Shown piece by piece: positions 1 through 8,369 of a stretch of DNA of 64,000 bases (within the stretch, counting starts at the first letter, position 1; the number at the start of each line of letters is the position of its first letter). Location of the stretch: the NCBI GenBank assembly GCA_028287135.1, contig JAQBQE010000019.1, forward strand, positions 1 through 64,000, in the 5' to 3' direction. The stretch comes from Myxococcales bacterium (lineage in GTDB: Bacteria > Myxococcota_A > Polyangia > Haliangiales > Haliangiaceae). A program made the position numbers and the translations under genes. The notes under the pieces are model-generated. The model was given only the letters and a program-made list of their open reading frames with translations. It was not told the origin of the DNA and did not search any database.

Positions 1-261
1 CTTTCCACTGTCTCAACTTTCGATCTGGAAGCTATCGAGATCACGGACGAGGGTGGGGACGGTCTCCACTTTCTCCGCTGAAGCGATCCACTGGATCCCG
101 ATGTTCTCGAGATCGTGAAACCGTCCCTCTCATCCAGTCGTCAGGCGCGGTTGGCGCGTGCATGTCGAGAGAGTGGCGCGGAGAAAGTGGAAACCGTCCC
201 TTTCCGCTCCTGTGAAACTGCGCAGTTACGGCGCGAACGTTGAGACAGTGGAAAGCGTCCC
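1..261. repeat. Nested REP-like inverted repeats, left edge
   Basis: Four copies of a module close to gggacggtttccactttctc lie here: 1-17 (cut by the window edge) and 56-76 on the plus strand, 181-200 and 239-261 on the minus strand. The outer pair share 'ccactgtctcaac' and the inner pair share 'ccactttctccgc', so the block could fold as a nested hairpin. A partial module (gaaaccgtccctctc) sits near 117-131. The same module recurs at 23273-23353 and 60118-60270. No convincing gene lies in 1-331. The arrangement resembles REP/BIME elements; that name is an inference from structure. Confidence 0.7.
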
Positions 262-331
262 TGGCTCCGGCGCGCCGGACCAGCAGGCCGACCTCGAGCG
301 GTACCTGATCTCGTTGTGAGATCCGGAGGAG

Positions 332-1366
332 CTAGCCGGCGGCCTTCGCGACGTCGTCGGCGCGCTCGACCCGACCATCGGCGTGACGGGCGAACCTGCC
401 CTCCTCGCGCGCATGGACCGGCGCCTCGCTCGGCCACGGCCAGCCACCGAACTTGGTGCGCTGGTAGTCGGCGAACGCCTGCTGGATCTCCTGCTTGGAG
501 TTCATCACGAACGGCCCGTACTGCACGACGGGCTCACCGATCGGCTTGGCCTGGAGGAGCAGGATCTCCGCACCGAGCGGCCCCGCGACGAGCGCGACCT
601 CGGCATCGGGCACGAGCTTGACGCCGAGCGGTGCGGCCATGTGCTTGTCGACGACCTTCGCGGCGCCCACGAACAGATAGATCGTGCGGTTGGTGCCGGG
701 CTTGGCGGCCGGCATCGTCCACTCGGCGTTGGGCTCCATACGGATCGTCCAGATCGCGATGTCGCTCTCGGGACGCGAGGCCCACGAGCTCGGCGGTGGC
801 GGCAGCGGACGCGCGTCACCGATCGCTCCGGCGATCACCGTGACCTCGGTCGTCCGTCCCGTCGCGTCGCGCGCGACGTGCCGCGGGATCGCGTGATCCC
901 AAAGCATCGTGAAGTACGGCTCGGTCAGCTTGTCGGCCCTGGGCAGGTTCAGCCAGATCTGGAACAGCTCGAGCGGGTTCGGGCCCGTCTTGTCGAGCAG
1001 CGGGAACATCTCGGAGTGAACGACGCCCTTGCCGGCGGTCAGCCACTGGGTGTCACCACGGCCAAAGCGCGCGGCCGCTCCGAGCGAGTCCGAGTGATCG
1101 ATGAGACCACGGCGCACGATCGTCACCGTCTCGAAGCCACGGTGCGGGTGGCCCGGGAAGCCTGGGACTTCCTCGCCGTGATACATGCGCCAGCCGTCCT
1201 TGCCGGCGAAGTCCGCACCGAGCTCGCGACCTGCGAGGGACGCAGCGGGTCCCATGCGGTCGTTGCCGGCGGGGTACTTGTCGTCGTGGTGGACGCAGAA
1301 CAGGAAGGGATCCTGGGTCTCCCACGGAAACCCGATCGGGATCGTACCGAGGATGGGCGAGCTCAT
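332..1366 (-). CDS. Pirin family protein
   Basis: A 344-residue bicupin protein of the pirin family. The N-terminal cupin carries the pirin metal-site pattern: HPHRGFE gives His73 and His75, and GVVHSEM gives His117 and Glu119. These match the iron ligands of human pirin and E. coli YhhW. The second cupin domain occupies roughly residues 180-290. Pirins act as quercetin dioxygenases in some bacteria and as redox-sensing regulators in others, so the substrate here is unknown. The protein is longer than YhhW (about 231 residues) and close to the 290-340 residue class. It is divergent from the MFS exporter gene, with about 110 bp between the starts. The family call is firm; the function is open. 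Confidence 0.9.
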   Translation of the reverse strand: MSSPILGTIPIGFPWETQDPFLFCVHHDDKYPAGNDRMGPAASLAGRELGADFAGKDGWRMYHGEEVPGFPGHPHRGFETVTIVRRGLIDHSDSLGAAARFGRGDTQWLTAGKGVVHSEMFPLLDKTGPNPLELFQIWLNLPRADKLTEPYFTMLWDHAIPRHVARDATGRTTEVTVIAGAIGDARPLPPPPSSWASRPESDIAIWTIRMEPNAEWTMPAAKPGTNRTIYLFVGAAKVVDKHMAAPLGVKLVPDAEVALVAGPLGAEILLLQAKPIGEPVVQYGPFVMNSKQEIQQAFADYQRTKFGGWPWPSEAPVHAREEGRFARHADGRVERADDVAKAAG

Positions 1367-1473
1367 GCAGCCAACCTAACGCTCGCGAGGGCCCATGGAA
1401 ACCCGCCCCGGACGCAACGGTGTTTTGCCGGGGCCGGGGACCGCGGCGACCGGTACGGCTGACATGATGCCGC

Positions 1474-2691
1474 GTGATGAGCGAACCGCACCTGCCGGCG
1501 ACCATCGGGTCGACCCGGTGGGTCGTCACCCTCTCGGCGATGAGCGCGGTCACCGCCCTCTCGATCGACATCAGCCTGCCCGCTCAGCCGGTCCTCGCGA
1601 CGGTGTTCGACGCCAGCTCGGCCACCGTCCAGCTCACACTGTCGCTGTTCTTGATCGGGTTCGCCGTCGCACAGCTCCTGGTCGGTTACCTGTCCGATGT
1701 GTGGGGCCGGCGTCGCGTCCTGATCGCGGGCCTCGCGCTGTTCGCGCTCAGTGGTCTCGCATGCGCGGTGAGCCCGAACATCGAGGTGCTCATCGTGTGC
1801 CGGACGCTGCAGGGCATCGGGGCGTCCGCAGGACCGGTCGTCGCGCGGGCGATAGTGCGCGACACCCAGCCCGCGGGTCAGGCGGCTCGGTTGATGTCGA
1901 CGATGCTCGCGACCGTCGCGATCGCGCCGATGATCGCGCCCTCGATCGGCGGCGTGATGCTCGCGGGATTGGGCTGGCGCGCGATCTTTGCGACGCTCGC
2001 CGCCGCGGGGATCTCGCTGGTCGTGCTCGCGCACCTGACCCTCCACGAGACGCTGGCCGTCGAGCGCCGACTCGCTGCATCCCCACGCGGTCTCGTGCGC
2101 GGGTTCGCGCAGTTCTTCGCGACCCCTGGAACGCGGCTGCCGACGCTGATCGGATGTGCGGCGTTCGCGGGCCAGTTCGCGTACATCGCGGATTCGCCGT
2201 TCGTCCTGATGCACGGCTATCAGGTGTCGAACACGGCGTTCGGCGTCTACTTCGGCCTCACCGCGCTCGCGCTGATGATCGGCTCCCTCGTCGGCTGGCG
2301 CATCCTCAAGGCCGGGCGCTCCCCGATCAAGATGATCCTCACCGGCACGACGATCCTGCTGTTCGGCGGCGTGCTCGTCACGATCGGCACGCGCGTCGAG
2401 GGTCTCGGGATCGCCGGGTTCCTGGTGCCGATGATCATCTACTTCTTTGGCTGCGGGATGGGCGGACCGAGCGCGACCGCGCTGGCCCTCGAGCCGGTGC
2501 CTCACATCGCGGGCACGGCCTCGTCGATGATCGGCTTTCTCACGATGATCGCGGGCGCGGCCTCCGGGTACCTGACCACGAAGATCGGGGGCAGTGACCC
2601 TCGCACCTTCGCGCTGGTCGTCACGGTGATGGGCGCGGTTGCCTCACTGTTCGCCTGGGCCGCAGTGCTCTCGCGCAGGCGCCGCGGCTGA
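1474..2691 (+). CDS. MFS transporter, Bcr/CflA drug-resistance type
   Basis: About 405 residues with the 12-helix pattern of the major facilitator superfamily. Motif A between helices 2 and 3 reads GYLSDVWGRRRVLIAG (residues 71-86), and the 'SIDISLPAQP' stretch near residue 30 resembles the helix-1 'D(M)YLPA(L/F)P' signature of the Bcr/CflA (DHA1) family. The R-x-L-Q-G-(I/A) motif near residue 111 (CRTLQGIGAS) also fits. Members are proton-driven exporters of drugs such as bicyclomycin and chloramphenicol, but the substrate cannot be read from sequence. The frame opens GTG-ATG, so the start may be 1474 or 1477. It is a single gene, divergent from the pirin gene. Confidence 0.88.
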   Translation: MMSEPHLPATIGSTRWVVTLSAMSAVTALSIDISLPAQPVLATVFDASSATVQLTLSLFLIGFAVAQLLVGYLSDVWGRRRVLIAGLALFALSGLACAVSPNIEVLIVCRTLQGIGASAGPVVARAIVRDTQPAGQAARLMSTMLATVAIAPMIAPSIGGVMLAGLGWRAIFATLAAAGISLVVLAHLTLHETLAVERRLAASPRGLVRGFAQFFATPGTRLPTLIGCAAFAGQFAYIADSPFVLMHGYQVSNTAFGVYFGLTALALMIGSLVGWRILKAGRSPIKMILTGTTILLFGGVLVTIGTRVEGLGIAGFLVPMIIYFFGCGMGGPSATALALEPVPHIAGTASSMIGFLTMIAGAASGYLTTKIGGSDPRTFALVVTVMGAVASLFAWAAVLSRRRRG

Positions 2692-2757
2692 TCACGCTGG
2701 TCTCACGCGCGCCCGATTGATCGGAGTCACGCCGCCGCGCACGCTGCCGCCAAGGCC

Positions 2758-3870
2758 ATGGACCCGCACCATCCCGTCGCGGCGCACCTCCGATCCCATG
2801 TCGATCGGATCTCGGATGCGTGGGTCAGAGCGATCGGGGCTCGGTTGCCGCACCTGCAGCGGCTCGAGCGTGCTGCGCTGGTCGATCACCTGCCCGAGCT
2901 TCTGTTCGGCCTCGCGTCGTGGGTCGAAGGTGACGAGCAGGCCGGCCGGCGCGGCTTCGAGGCGCTGGCGCAGGGTCACGCGCTGCAGCGGCTCGGTCAC
3001 GGTGTCGACCTCGAGACCCTGTCGACCGAGTACCAGATCCTGCGGAACGTGATCCTCGAAGAGCTCCTCGACGTCGAGTCCTCCCCGCTCGTGCGCATCG
3101 CTCTCGTTCGGCTCAACGATGGGATCGACTACGCGGTCAACGAGGCCGTCAAGCGCTACACCACGCGGCGCGACAAGCTCCGCGAGCGGTTCATCGGCAT
3201 CCTCGGGCACGACCTCCGCAACCCGCTCAATGCGGTCGCCCTCGCCGGTGCACAGATCACGGCGCATCCCTGCAACGAGCCGAAGCACGAGCGGATGGCC
3301 GCCACGATCCAGCGCAGCTCCGATCGGATGATCCGGATGATCGCCGACGTCATCGACTTCGCGCACGCCCACCTCGGTCAGGGCATCCCCGCCGTGCCGA
3401 AGGAGAACGACCTCGGCGAGATCTGCGAGGAAGCGGCGCAGGAGCTGCGCATGAGCCAGCCGGATCGCGACATCCGGGTCCAGATCAGCGGTGATCTCCG
3501 CGCGCACGTCGATCACGATCGGCTGATCCAGGCGCTGTCGAACCTGATCGGCAACGCGCTCCAGCACGGCAAGGATCCGATCATCGTCAGCGCCGAGGAG
3601 GCCGACGACCGCCAGAGCGTGACGACGCGTGTGACCAATTTCGGCAAGGCGATTCCTGTGGAGCTGATCGATCTGCTGTTCGATCCGTTCCGCGCGGGTC
3701 ACGACGGCGCCGATCGCCCGCGCACGAACCTCGGCCTCGGGCTCTACATCGTCCAGCAGATCTCCCTCGCCCATGGGGCGATCTGCAAGGTGACGTCCGA
3801 CGAGGCCTCGACCGTGTTCGAGATCTGCTGGCCGCGCGTCCCGATCGGCGTCGTTCCGAACCGCGATTAG
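2758..3870 (+). CDS. Sensor histidine kinase with RsbRD-like N-terminal domain
   Basis: A 370-residue soluble histidine kinase without transmembrane segments. Residues about 8-135 form an all-helical region resembling the RsbRD N-terminal sensor domain. A HisKA region follows with phospho-acceptor His151 in GHDLRNPLNAV. The HATPase_c domain shows the N box (LSNLIGNALQHG, residues 260-271) and a G2-type box (NLGLGLYI, about 324-331). The expected D-x-G-x-G box is degraded to a 'VTNFGKAIP' stretch near 292-300, which may lower ATP affinity. No response regulator is adjacent, so its partner is unknown. The ATG at 2758 is preceded by a weak purine stretch. It may sense an intracellular signal. 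Confidence 0.85.
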   Translation: MDPHHPVAAHLRSHVDRISDAWVRAIGARLPHLQRLERAALVDHLPELLFGLASWVEGDEQAGRRGFEALAQGHALQRLGHGVDLETLSTEYQILRNVILEELLDVESSPLVRIALVRLNDGIDYAVNEAVKRYTTRRDKLRERFIGILGHDLRNPLNAVALAGAQITAHPCNEPKHERMAATIQRSSDRMIRMIADVIDFAHAHLGQGIPAVPKENDLGEICEEAAQELRMSQPDRDIRVQISGDLRAHVDHDRLIQALSNLIGNALQHGKDPIIVSAEEADDRQSVTTRVTNFGKAIPVELIDLLFDPFRAGHDGADRPRTNLGLGLYIVQQISLAHGAICKVTSDEASTVFEICWPRVPIGVVPNRD

Positions 3871-3889
3871 ACGACGAGCGTCCGCACCT

Positions 3890-4576
3890 TCACGCCGCGA
3901 TGGCGTGGACGGACATCGTATCGAGCACGACGAGCGACTGGTCCGGGACCTCGAGCCACCGCTCGTCCGTGAGCGGCTCGCTCGCGACCATCATCGCGCC
4001 GTCGCGTGCGAGCGTGAACAGCGAGCGGCCCGCGCGATGGGCGTACAGCTGGGTCCCACACGAGAGCAAGAAGGTCGCAGGTCCGAGGTCGCCGAGGCTG
4101 CGCAGCGTGCGCACCGCAGTGGCCACGCCGTGCGCGACGTCCCTGGCGGCTGCGATCTGCGTGAGCAGGAACGCGAACAGCCGCTCGCTGTCCGTGTCGC
4201 CTTCGATGCGCGCGAGCTGCTCGGGTGCCGTGCGCGCGGTCAGCGCCGAGACATCCGGCAGCGTGCCGTTGTGCGCGAACACCATGCCGTCGCGATGGAA
4301 CGGGTGCGTGTTCGCGAGCGAGGAGGGTCCCACCGTCTTCTTGCGGATGTGCGCGATCAGGAGCCGCGTCTCGGTACGCGCGACCTCCGCGTAGCGCTCC
4401 GACGCCGCAGCGCAGCTCGTGCTGCGCTCGATGAGCCAGTCGCCGGCGTCATGGATCGCGACGCCCCACCCGTCGCAGTGCTCGACCGAGAGCGTGCGCA
4501 GGCTACCGGGCGCGTCGCACAGCAACTGTCGTGGCGAGGTCGGCGCCTCGGCGGCCATCCCGAACATCCGGCACAT
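3890..4576 (-). CDS. Class II glutamine amidotransferase
   Basis: A 228-residue stand-alone Ntn-type glutamine amidotransferase of the YafJ/EgtC/DUG3 group. Cys2 (MCRMFG) becomes the N-terminal nucleophile after Met removal. Other family marks are HCDGWGVA (about residues 33-40), LLIAHIRKKT with the substrate-binding Arg, NTHPF, and the oxyanion-hole motif FAHNGT near residue 100. The family hydrolyses a gamma-glutamyl amide, but without a fused synthase domain the physiological substrate is unknown; EgtC-like members act in ergothioneine synthesis and no other egt gene is nearby. It is the last gene of a minus-strand run that begins with the desaturase. The ATG at 4576 is required to place Cys at position 2. 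Confidence 0.9.
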   Translation of the reverse strand: MCRMFGMAAEAPTSPRQLLCDAPGSLRTLSVEHCDGWGVAIHDAGDWLIERSTSCAAASERYAEVARTETRLLIAHIRKKTVGPSSLANTHPFHRDGMVFAHNGTLPDVSALTARTAPEQLARIEGDTDSERLFAFLLTQIAAARDVAHGVATAVRTLRSLGDLGPATFLLSCGTQLYAHRAGRSLFTLARDGAMMVASEPLTDERWLEVPDQSLVVLDTMSVHAIAA

Positions 4577-4639
4577 GGGTAGGTACTCTATGCAACGCGC
4601 GGCGGAACGCGAACATTCGGAGGTTCGAAAACGTGGCGT

Positions 4640-4900
4640 TCAGAACGACGAGGAGTCCCGGTAGCCGCAGGTCGAGCAGCGGTAGTGCGCGTGCTCGGGC
4701 TGCATCAGGGTATTGCAGGTCGGGCACATCGACGCGAGATCGCTGGTCCCCCGGGGCGCCTGGGCGGCGCGGGCCGACGCGGGCTGAAACGTCGAGGGCG
4801 CCGGGGCGACGGACCTCGGAGTGCCGGGAGTCAGGGCGACGAAGGCCGAGGGCGGGAGCGTGCCGCGCGGAAATCGTTCCATGATCGACATCGGTAGCAC
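4640..4900 (-). CDS. Small zinc-ribbon protein
   Basis: Up to 86 residues. The first half is a Pro/Ala/Ser-rich disordered stretch. The C-terminus is a compact zinc ribbon with C-P-T-C (about residues 59-62) and C-S-T-C (about 75-78) and a basic/aromatic linker between. The frame has three possible starts: GTG at 4900, ATG at 4891 and ATG at 4882, none with a clear ribosome-binding site; the longest is given. The gene lies between the desaturase/small-ORF pair and the glutamine amidotransferase on the same strand. The ribbon implies binding of zinc and probably of nucleic acid or protein, but no specific family is recognised. Confidence 0.55.
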   Translation of the reverse strand: MLPMSIMERFPRGTLPPSAFVALTPGTPRSVAPAPSTFQPASARAAQAPRGTSDLASMCPTCNTLMQPEHAHYRCSTCGYRDSSSF

Positions 4901-4909
4901 GCGGGTCTG

Positions 4910-5065
4910 TCACTCGACGCGCTGGAGCTCGAACGTCGCGTACGAGTCGTGGGTGATCCGGCCGCGCATCTGCTGGCGCCTGCTCCCGATCGCGCCGGCG
5001 AGCCCGACCATCGTGTAGCCGGGGGGCTGGAGGATCCACGGGTCGGGGACGAGCGCGATCCGCAC
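4910..5065 (-). CDS. Possible 51-residue protein downstream of desaturase
   Basis: A short frame begins with GTG at 5065, about 15 bases after the desaturase stop and in the same reading frame, and ends with TGA at 4910. Its composition is protein-like rather than that of a GC-rich shadow: it contains ILQPPGYTMVGL, RGRITHDSY and ATFELQRVE. It shows no signal peptide or motif I recognise. It could be a real small gene translated with the desaturase, or the C-terminal remnant of a lost gene. Better-conserved frames on the other strand are absent here. Evidence is limited to reading-frame character and position. Confidence 0.3.
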   Translation of the reverse strand: MRIALVPDPWILQPPGYTMVGLAGAIGSRRQQMRGRITHDSYATFELQRVE

Positions 5066-5080
5066 CGGAGCATCGGTAGC

Positions 5081-6106
5081 TCAGGCGCGCGGGACGATCG
5101 TCGGGAACGTCTGGCCGCTCGGCGGATCGACGAGCGTGACGTCGTCCTGGTAGACGCGCGCCGTGCTGTAGAGCTGGACCAGCGCGGTGGTCAGCGGCAT
5201 CGACTGGTAGCGCCCGGGGAACTGCGCGCGCAGCGCATCACGCACGAGGTGACCGTGGCGGGTGCTCATCGTCGGGAACAGGTGATGCTCGACGTGATAG
5301 CCGAAGTTCAGGGTCAGCCACTCGAGCGGCCGCGGCAGCGTGACCGATAGCGAGTTGACGAGCGGGTCGTTGACCTCGGGGGTCAGCGGGCTGAGGTTGT
5401 GGTTCGACATGATGAACATCATCACGATCGTGTTCGCGACCACGAACGGCAGCACGTAGACGAACAGGAACGGGACGAACCCGACGATCACGGCGACCGT
5501 GGCCCACAGCGCGACGCCGGCGAGGAACTCGACGATCGCCTTGCGATGAAGACCGGGCGTCAGGATGCCCTTCTCGCGTGCGCCCCACAGCATCTGCTGG
5601 CTCTGCCCGGTGAATCCGAACATCAGGCTGAGCAAGCTGACGATGCGACGCCGACCGAGTCCGAAGTGATCGGCCATGATCCGCGACGCCGACTGGGTCT
5701 GGTACTCGATCAACGTCGGATACATGTCCGGATCCTTGCCGGGCATCGCGCAGTGGTTGTGATGGACGCGGTTGTGCCACGCGGTCCACAGCGTCGGTGA
5801 CAGCGTGAACGGAACGAGGCAGATCCAGCCGAGCCAGCGGATCGCGCGCCGGCCGCGAACGACGCCACCGTGCATGGTCTCGTGACCGAGGAACACCATG
5901 CCCGCGAGCGAGACGCCGATCACCAGCGAGGCGACGGGCCACAGCACCGCGGGCAATCGACCCGACGCGATCGTCCACGCGAGCGTCGCGATCACGGCGA
6001 GGTGAAGCGGCAGCCACAGCACGCGCGAGGTGGCTGGCTCGAACGCGCTCGCCGGCAACGCCGGCCGCACGGTGCGGGCGTAGGTCGCGATGCTCCGGAG
6101 CTCCAT
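5081..6106 (-). CDS. Membrane fatty acid desaturase
   Basis: A 341-residue integral membrane di-iron desaturase. The three histidine boxes are all present: HETMH (75-79), HNRVHH (111-116) and HVEHH (271-275), with an extra His in 'SNHNLSP' near 234-238 that often supplies a further iron ligand. Hydrophobic segments at about 33-75, 92-106, 195-235 span the membrane, leaving the boxes on the cytoplasmic face. The enzyme would introduce a double bond into a fatty acyl chain using oxygen and an electron donor. The third box HxxHH matches acyl-lipid desaturases. Position specificity cannot be told. The ATG at 6106 heads a possible transcription unit that runs to the glutamine amidotransferase. Confidence 0.92.
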   Translation of the reverse strand: MELRSIATYARTVRPALPASAFEPATSRVLWLPLHLAVIATLAWTIASGRLPAVLWPVASLVIGVSLAGMVFLGHETMHGGVVRGRRAIRWLGWICLVPFTLSPTLWTAWHNRVHHNHCAMPGKDPDMYPTLIEYQTQSASRIMADHFGLGRRRIVSLLSLMFGFTGQSQQMLWGAREKGILTPGLHRKAIVEFLAGVALWATVAVIVGFVPFLFVYVLPFVVANTIVMMFIMSNHNLSPLTPEVNDPLVNSLSVTLPRPLEWLTLNFGYHVEHHLFPTMSTRHGHLVRDALRAQFPGRYQSMPLTTALVQLYSTARVYQDDVTLVDPPSGQTFPTIVPRA

Positions 6107-6194
6107 GCCACGGTTTTAACCATGCTTCTGCCCCCGGGCGAACCCCGGTTCCGTCACGACTCTGTCGGAATGAAGACAGTGCTGACGCGCGGTG

Positions 6195-6779
6195 TCACCA
6201 GCCGATGCCAGCCTCGATCGAGGCGAACGACTGGAGCTCGCTGCGGCTCGTGGCGAGCTCCGGAGCACCGGCGAAATACGCAAGGCCCGCTGTGCCCGTG
6301 ACCACGAAGTCGAAGTCCTTGTACATCGGCAGTAACCATTGCGCCGACAGCGATGCTTCCGGCCCCGCGACCGAGCCGCGGTCCTGATCGGGACTACCGA
6401 ACTTGAAGCCGGGATTGTCGATCCCGAGCTGGAGCTCCGCGAAGCCGAGGCCACCGCGTGCGTGGAGGTTGCCCTTCCACAGCGAGCGCTCGAGGAACGT
6501 GTAGGTCGCGCGAAAGTGCGCCATCTCGTTGCCGGGCTCGTTGTGGAGCAGCGCCTGGCCCGTGCCGCACGACTCGACGCCAAACCCCGCGGCGATCCGC
6601 ACATCCATGCAGATCGTCGGATACCCCGTGTCGTCGGTCGACGCGCCGCCGACGCGCAGGTTGATCCGGTTCGTGACCGGTGCATGCGCGATGTTCGGAT
6701 CCGTGCCGTCATCGATCGGCTCGTCACCGCGTGCCACGACCGGCCACGCGAGGATCGCGACGAGGATGGCAACTCTCAC
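6195..6779 (-). CDS. Exported protein of unknown function
   Basis: A 194-residue protein with an N-terminal signal peptide (MRVAILVAILAWPVVARG, cleavage likely before the DEPIDD region). The mature part contains two Cys (near 'TICMDVRI' and 'GVESCGTGQ') that may form a disulfide, and ends with alternating hydrophobic/polar residues, as in small outer-membrane beta-barrels. No family is recognised. The start is the GTG at 6779, 20 bp from the divergent aldo/keto reductase start at 6800, so the two promoters must overlap. Location in periplasm or outer membrane is inferred. Confidence 0.65.
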   Translation of the reverse strand: MRVAILVAILAWPVVARGDEPIDDGTDPNIAHAPVTNRINLRVGGASTDDTGYPTICMDVRIAAGFGVESCGTGQALLHNEPGNEMAHFRATYTFLERSLWKGNLHARGGLGFAELQLGIDNPGFKFGSPDQDRGSVAGPEASLSAQWLLPMYKDFDFVVTGTAGLAYFAGAPELATSRSELQSFASIEAGIGW

Positions 6780-6799
6780 GGCCGGACTATACTCCCGTC

Positions 6800-7711
6800 A
6801 TGTGGTCACGACGACAGGTGCTCGGTGCCGGCCTCGCGCTTTTGGCCACGCCCCGCCTGGCAGCCGCCAAGGAGCGCGCGATGACTTCCACCGACCTGAT
6901 CACCCGCAAGATTCCGTCGACCGGCGAGCTGCTGCCCGTGATCGGGCTGGGCTCGTGGCAGACGTTCGATGTGTCCGATGTCACGCCACTGACGCCGGTG
7001 CTCGAGCGATTCCTCGCGCTCGGCGGCCGGGTGATCGATTCGTCACCGATGTACGGCAAGAGCGAAGCGGCGATCGGAACGATGCTCGCCGCGCTGACGA
7101 AGGCCGATCCGAAGACGCCGAAGCCGTTCCTCGCGACCAAGGTGTGGACCGAGGGGAAGCAGGCCGGCATCTCGCAGATGAAGCGATCGATGTCGAGGCT
7201 CGGCGTGTCCAGGCTCGACCTGATGCAGATCCACAACCTCGTCGACTGGAAGACCCAGCTCGCCACGCTGCGCGACTGGAAGCAGGCAGGGACGATCCGC
7301 TACCTCGGCGTGACCCACTACTCGCACGGCGCGTTCGACGAGCTCGAGAAGATCATCACCACCGAGAACATCGACTTCGTCCAGCTCCCGTACTCGGTCA
7401 CGGATCGCGCGGTCGAGAAGCGGCTCCTACCCGCGGCGCTCGACAAGGGCGTCGCGGTGCTCGTGATGCAGCCGTTTGCGTCGGGTGGGCTGTTCGGCAA
7501 GGTGAAGGGCAAGCCGCTGCCCGCGGTCGCGACCGAGCTCGGGTGCACGAGCTGGGGCCAGCTGTTCCTCAAGTTCTTGATCGGGCATCCGGCGGTGACC
7601 TGCCCGATCCCCGCGACGTCGAAGGTCAAGCACGTCGAGGACAACCTCGGCGCGATGCGCGGAGCCGTTCCGGACGAGGCGCAGCGCAAGAAGATCCTCG
7701 CGGCACTGTGA
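6800..7711 (+). CDS. Aldo/keto reductase with Tat-type signal
   Basis: A 303-residue aldo/keto reductase. The catalytic tetrad is visible: Asp80 and Tyr85 (VIDSSPMYGKSE), Lys114 (ATKVW) and His145 (LMQIH). The N-terminus MWSRRQVLGAG followed by an Ala/Leu-rich stretch resembles a twin-arginine export signal, which would place a folded NADPH enzyme in the periplasm. The ATG at 6800 is chosen because it starts exactly at this signal; the open frame extends further upstream without coding character. Substrate unknown. Family members with Tat signals recur in Proteobacteria and Myxococcota. It is divergent from the exported protein at 6195-6779. Confidence 0.9.
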   Translation: MWSRRQVLGAGLALLATPRLAAAKERAMTSTDLITRKIPSTGELLPVIGLGSWQTFDVSDVTPLTPVLERFLALGGRVIDSSPMYGKSEAAIGTMLAALTKADPKTPKPFLATKVWTEGKQAGISQMKRSMSRLGVSRLDLMQIHNLVDWKTQLATLRDWKQAGTIRYLGVTHYSHGAFDELEKIITTENIDFVQLPYSVTDRAVEKRLLPAALDKGVAVLVMQPFASGGLFGKVKGKPLPAVATELGCTSWGQLFLKFLIGHPAVTCPIPATSKVKHVEDNLGAMRGAVPDEAQRKKILAAL

Positions 7712-7725
7712 GCGATCTGTAGCGC

Positions 7726-8319
7726 TCAGCGGGTCGGCGGCGTGGTCGCGCTGCCGCTGCCCGCACCGTCGCCGTCCCAGCCGCCGCGGCGATTCCCCAT
7801 GCGCTCGCGCATCCGATCGCGCATTTGCTCCATCGACGCCTCGAGCTCCGCGGCGGAGATGTCGCCGTTCTTGTCGGTGTCGAGCAGCGCGGCATCACCG
7901 AGGCGGCGCGCCATCCGCGAGTCGCCGAGCTCGGTGGCGGTGACCTTGCCGTCGCCATCGGTGTCGAGCCGCGCGCGGGTCTCCTCGACGCGAACCTTGC
8001 GAGCAGCCACCATCTCCTCGGGAGACACCTTGCCGTCCTTGTTCGTGTCGAGCATCTCCTGGCGTTCCTTGCGCCGCTCCTCGCGATTGGCGCGCCGATC
8101 GCCGCGCGCGTCATCGTCGCGGTCGTCGGGATTCAGCGACGGACGCTCCTCGCTACCGGCCGGCCGCTTCTGGCGCGGCAGATCGATCTTGCCGGAGCGC
8201 CCTGGACGCGCGCTCTCGACCGCAGCCGGCTTGTTCTCCGTCGTGCTGGAGGACGCCCCTTCGGTCTTGCAGCCGACGGCGAGGAACAGACAGGAGACGA
8301 GAGCGATGCAGGTCTTCAC
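7726..8319 (-). CDS. EF-hand lipoprotein
   Basis: A 197-residue lipoprotein with lipobox LAVGC (Cys17). After a charged, disordered linker (residues 20-88) come three canonical calcium-binding EF loops: DTNKDGKVSPEE (91-102), DTDGDGKVTATE (119-130) and DTDKNGDISAAE (147-158). Each has Asp/Asn at loop positions 1, 3, 5 and Glu at 12. The C-terminus is rich in Arg, Gly and Asp. The protein is likely membrane-anchored on the periplasmic side and calcium-responsive, but its partner is unknown. A GTG start at 8319 follows a good ribosome-binding site (ggagg). It is convergent with the aldo/keto reductase gene, 14 bp apart. Confidence 0.88.
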   Translation of the reverse strand: MKTCIALVSCLFLAVGCKTEGASSSTTENKPAAVESARPGRSGKIDLPRQKRPAGSEERPSLNPDDRDDDARGDRRANREERRKERQEMLDTNKDGKVSPEEMVAARKVRVEETRARLDTDGDGKVTATELGDSRMARRLGDAALLDTDKNGDISAAELEASMEQMRDRMRERMGNRRGGWDGDGAGSGSATTPPTR

Positions 8320-8369
8320 GCCTCCTGGTTACAGCAAGTGGCGGGCCGATGCGCAAGTGCCCGTTTGCG

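Noticed and set aside
141..447. Short frames across the left-edge repeats
   Set aside because: They lie within the inverted repeats and the 3' end of the pirin gene, and are Arg/Ser/Pro-rich.
383..1462. A 359-codon plus-strand frame
   Set aside because: Antisense to pirin, whose metal ligands and domain are clear.
4610..4627. Palindrome CGAAC-8-GTTCG upstream of the amidotransferase, LexA-box-like
   Set aside because: The spacer is 8 bases, not 4, and the downstream gene is not a typical SOS gene.
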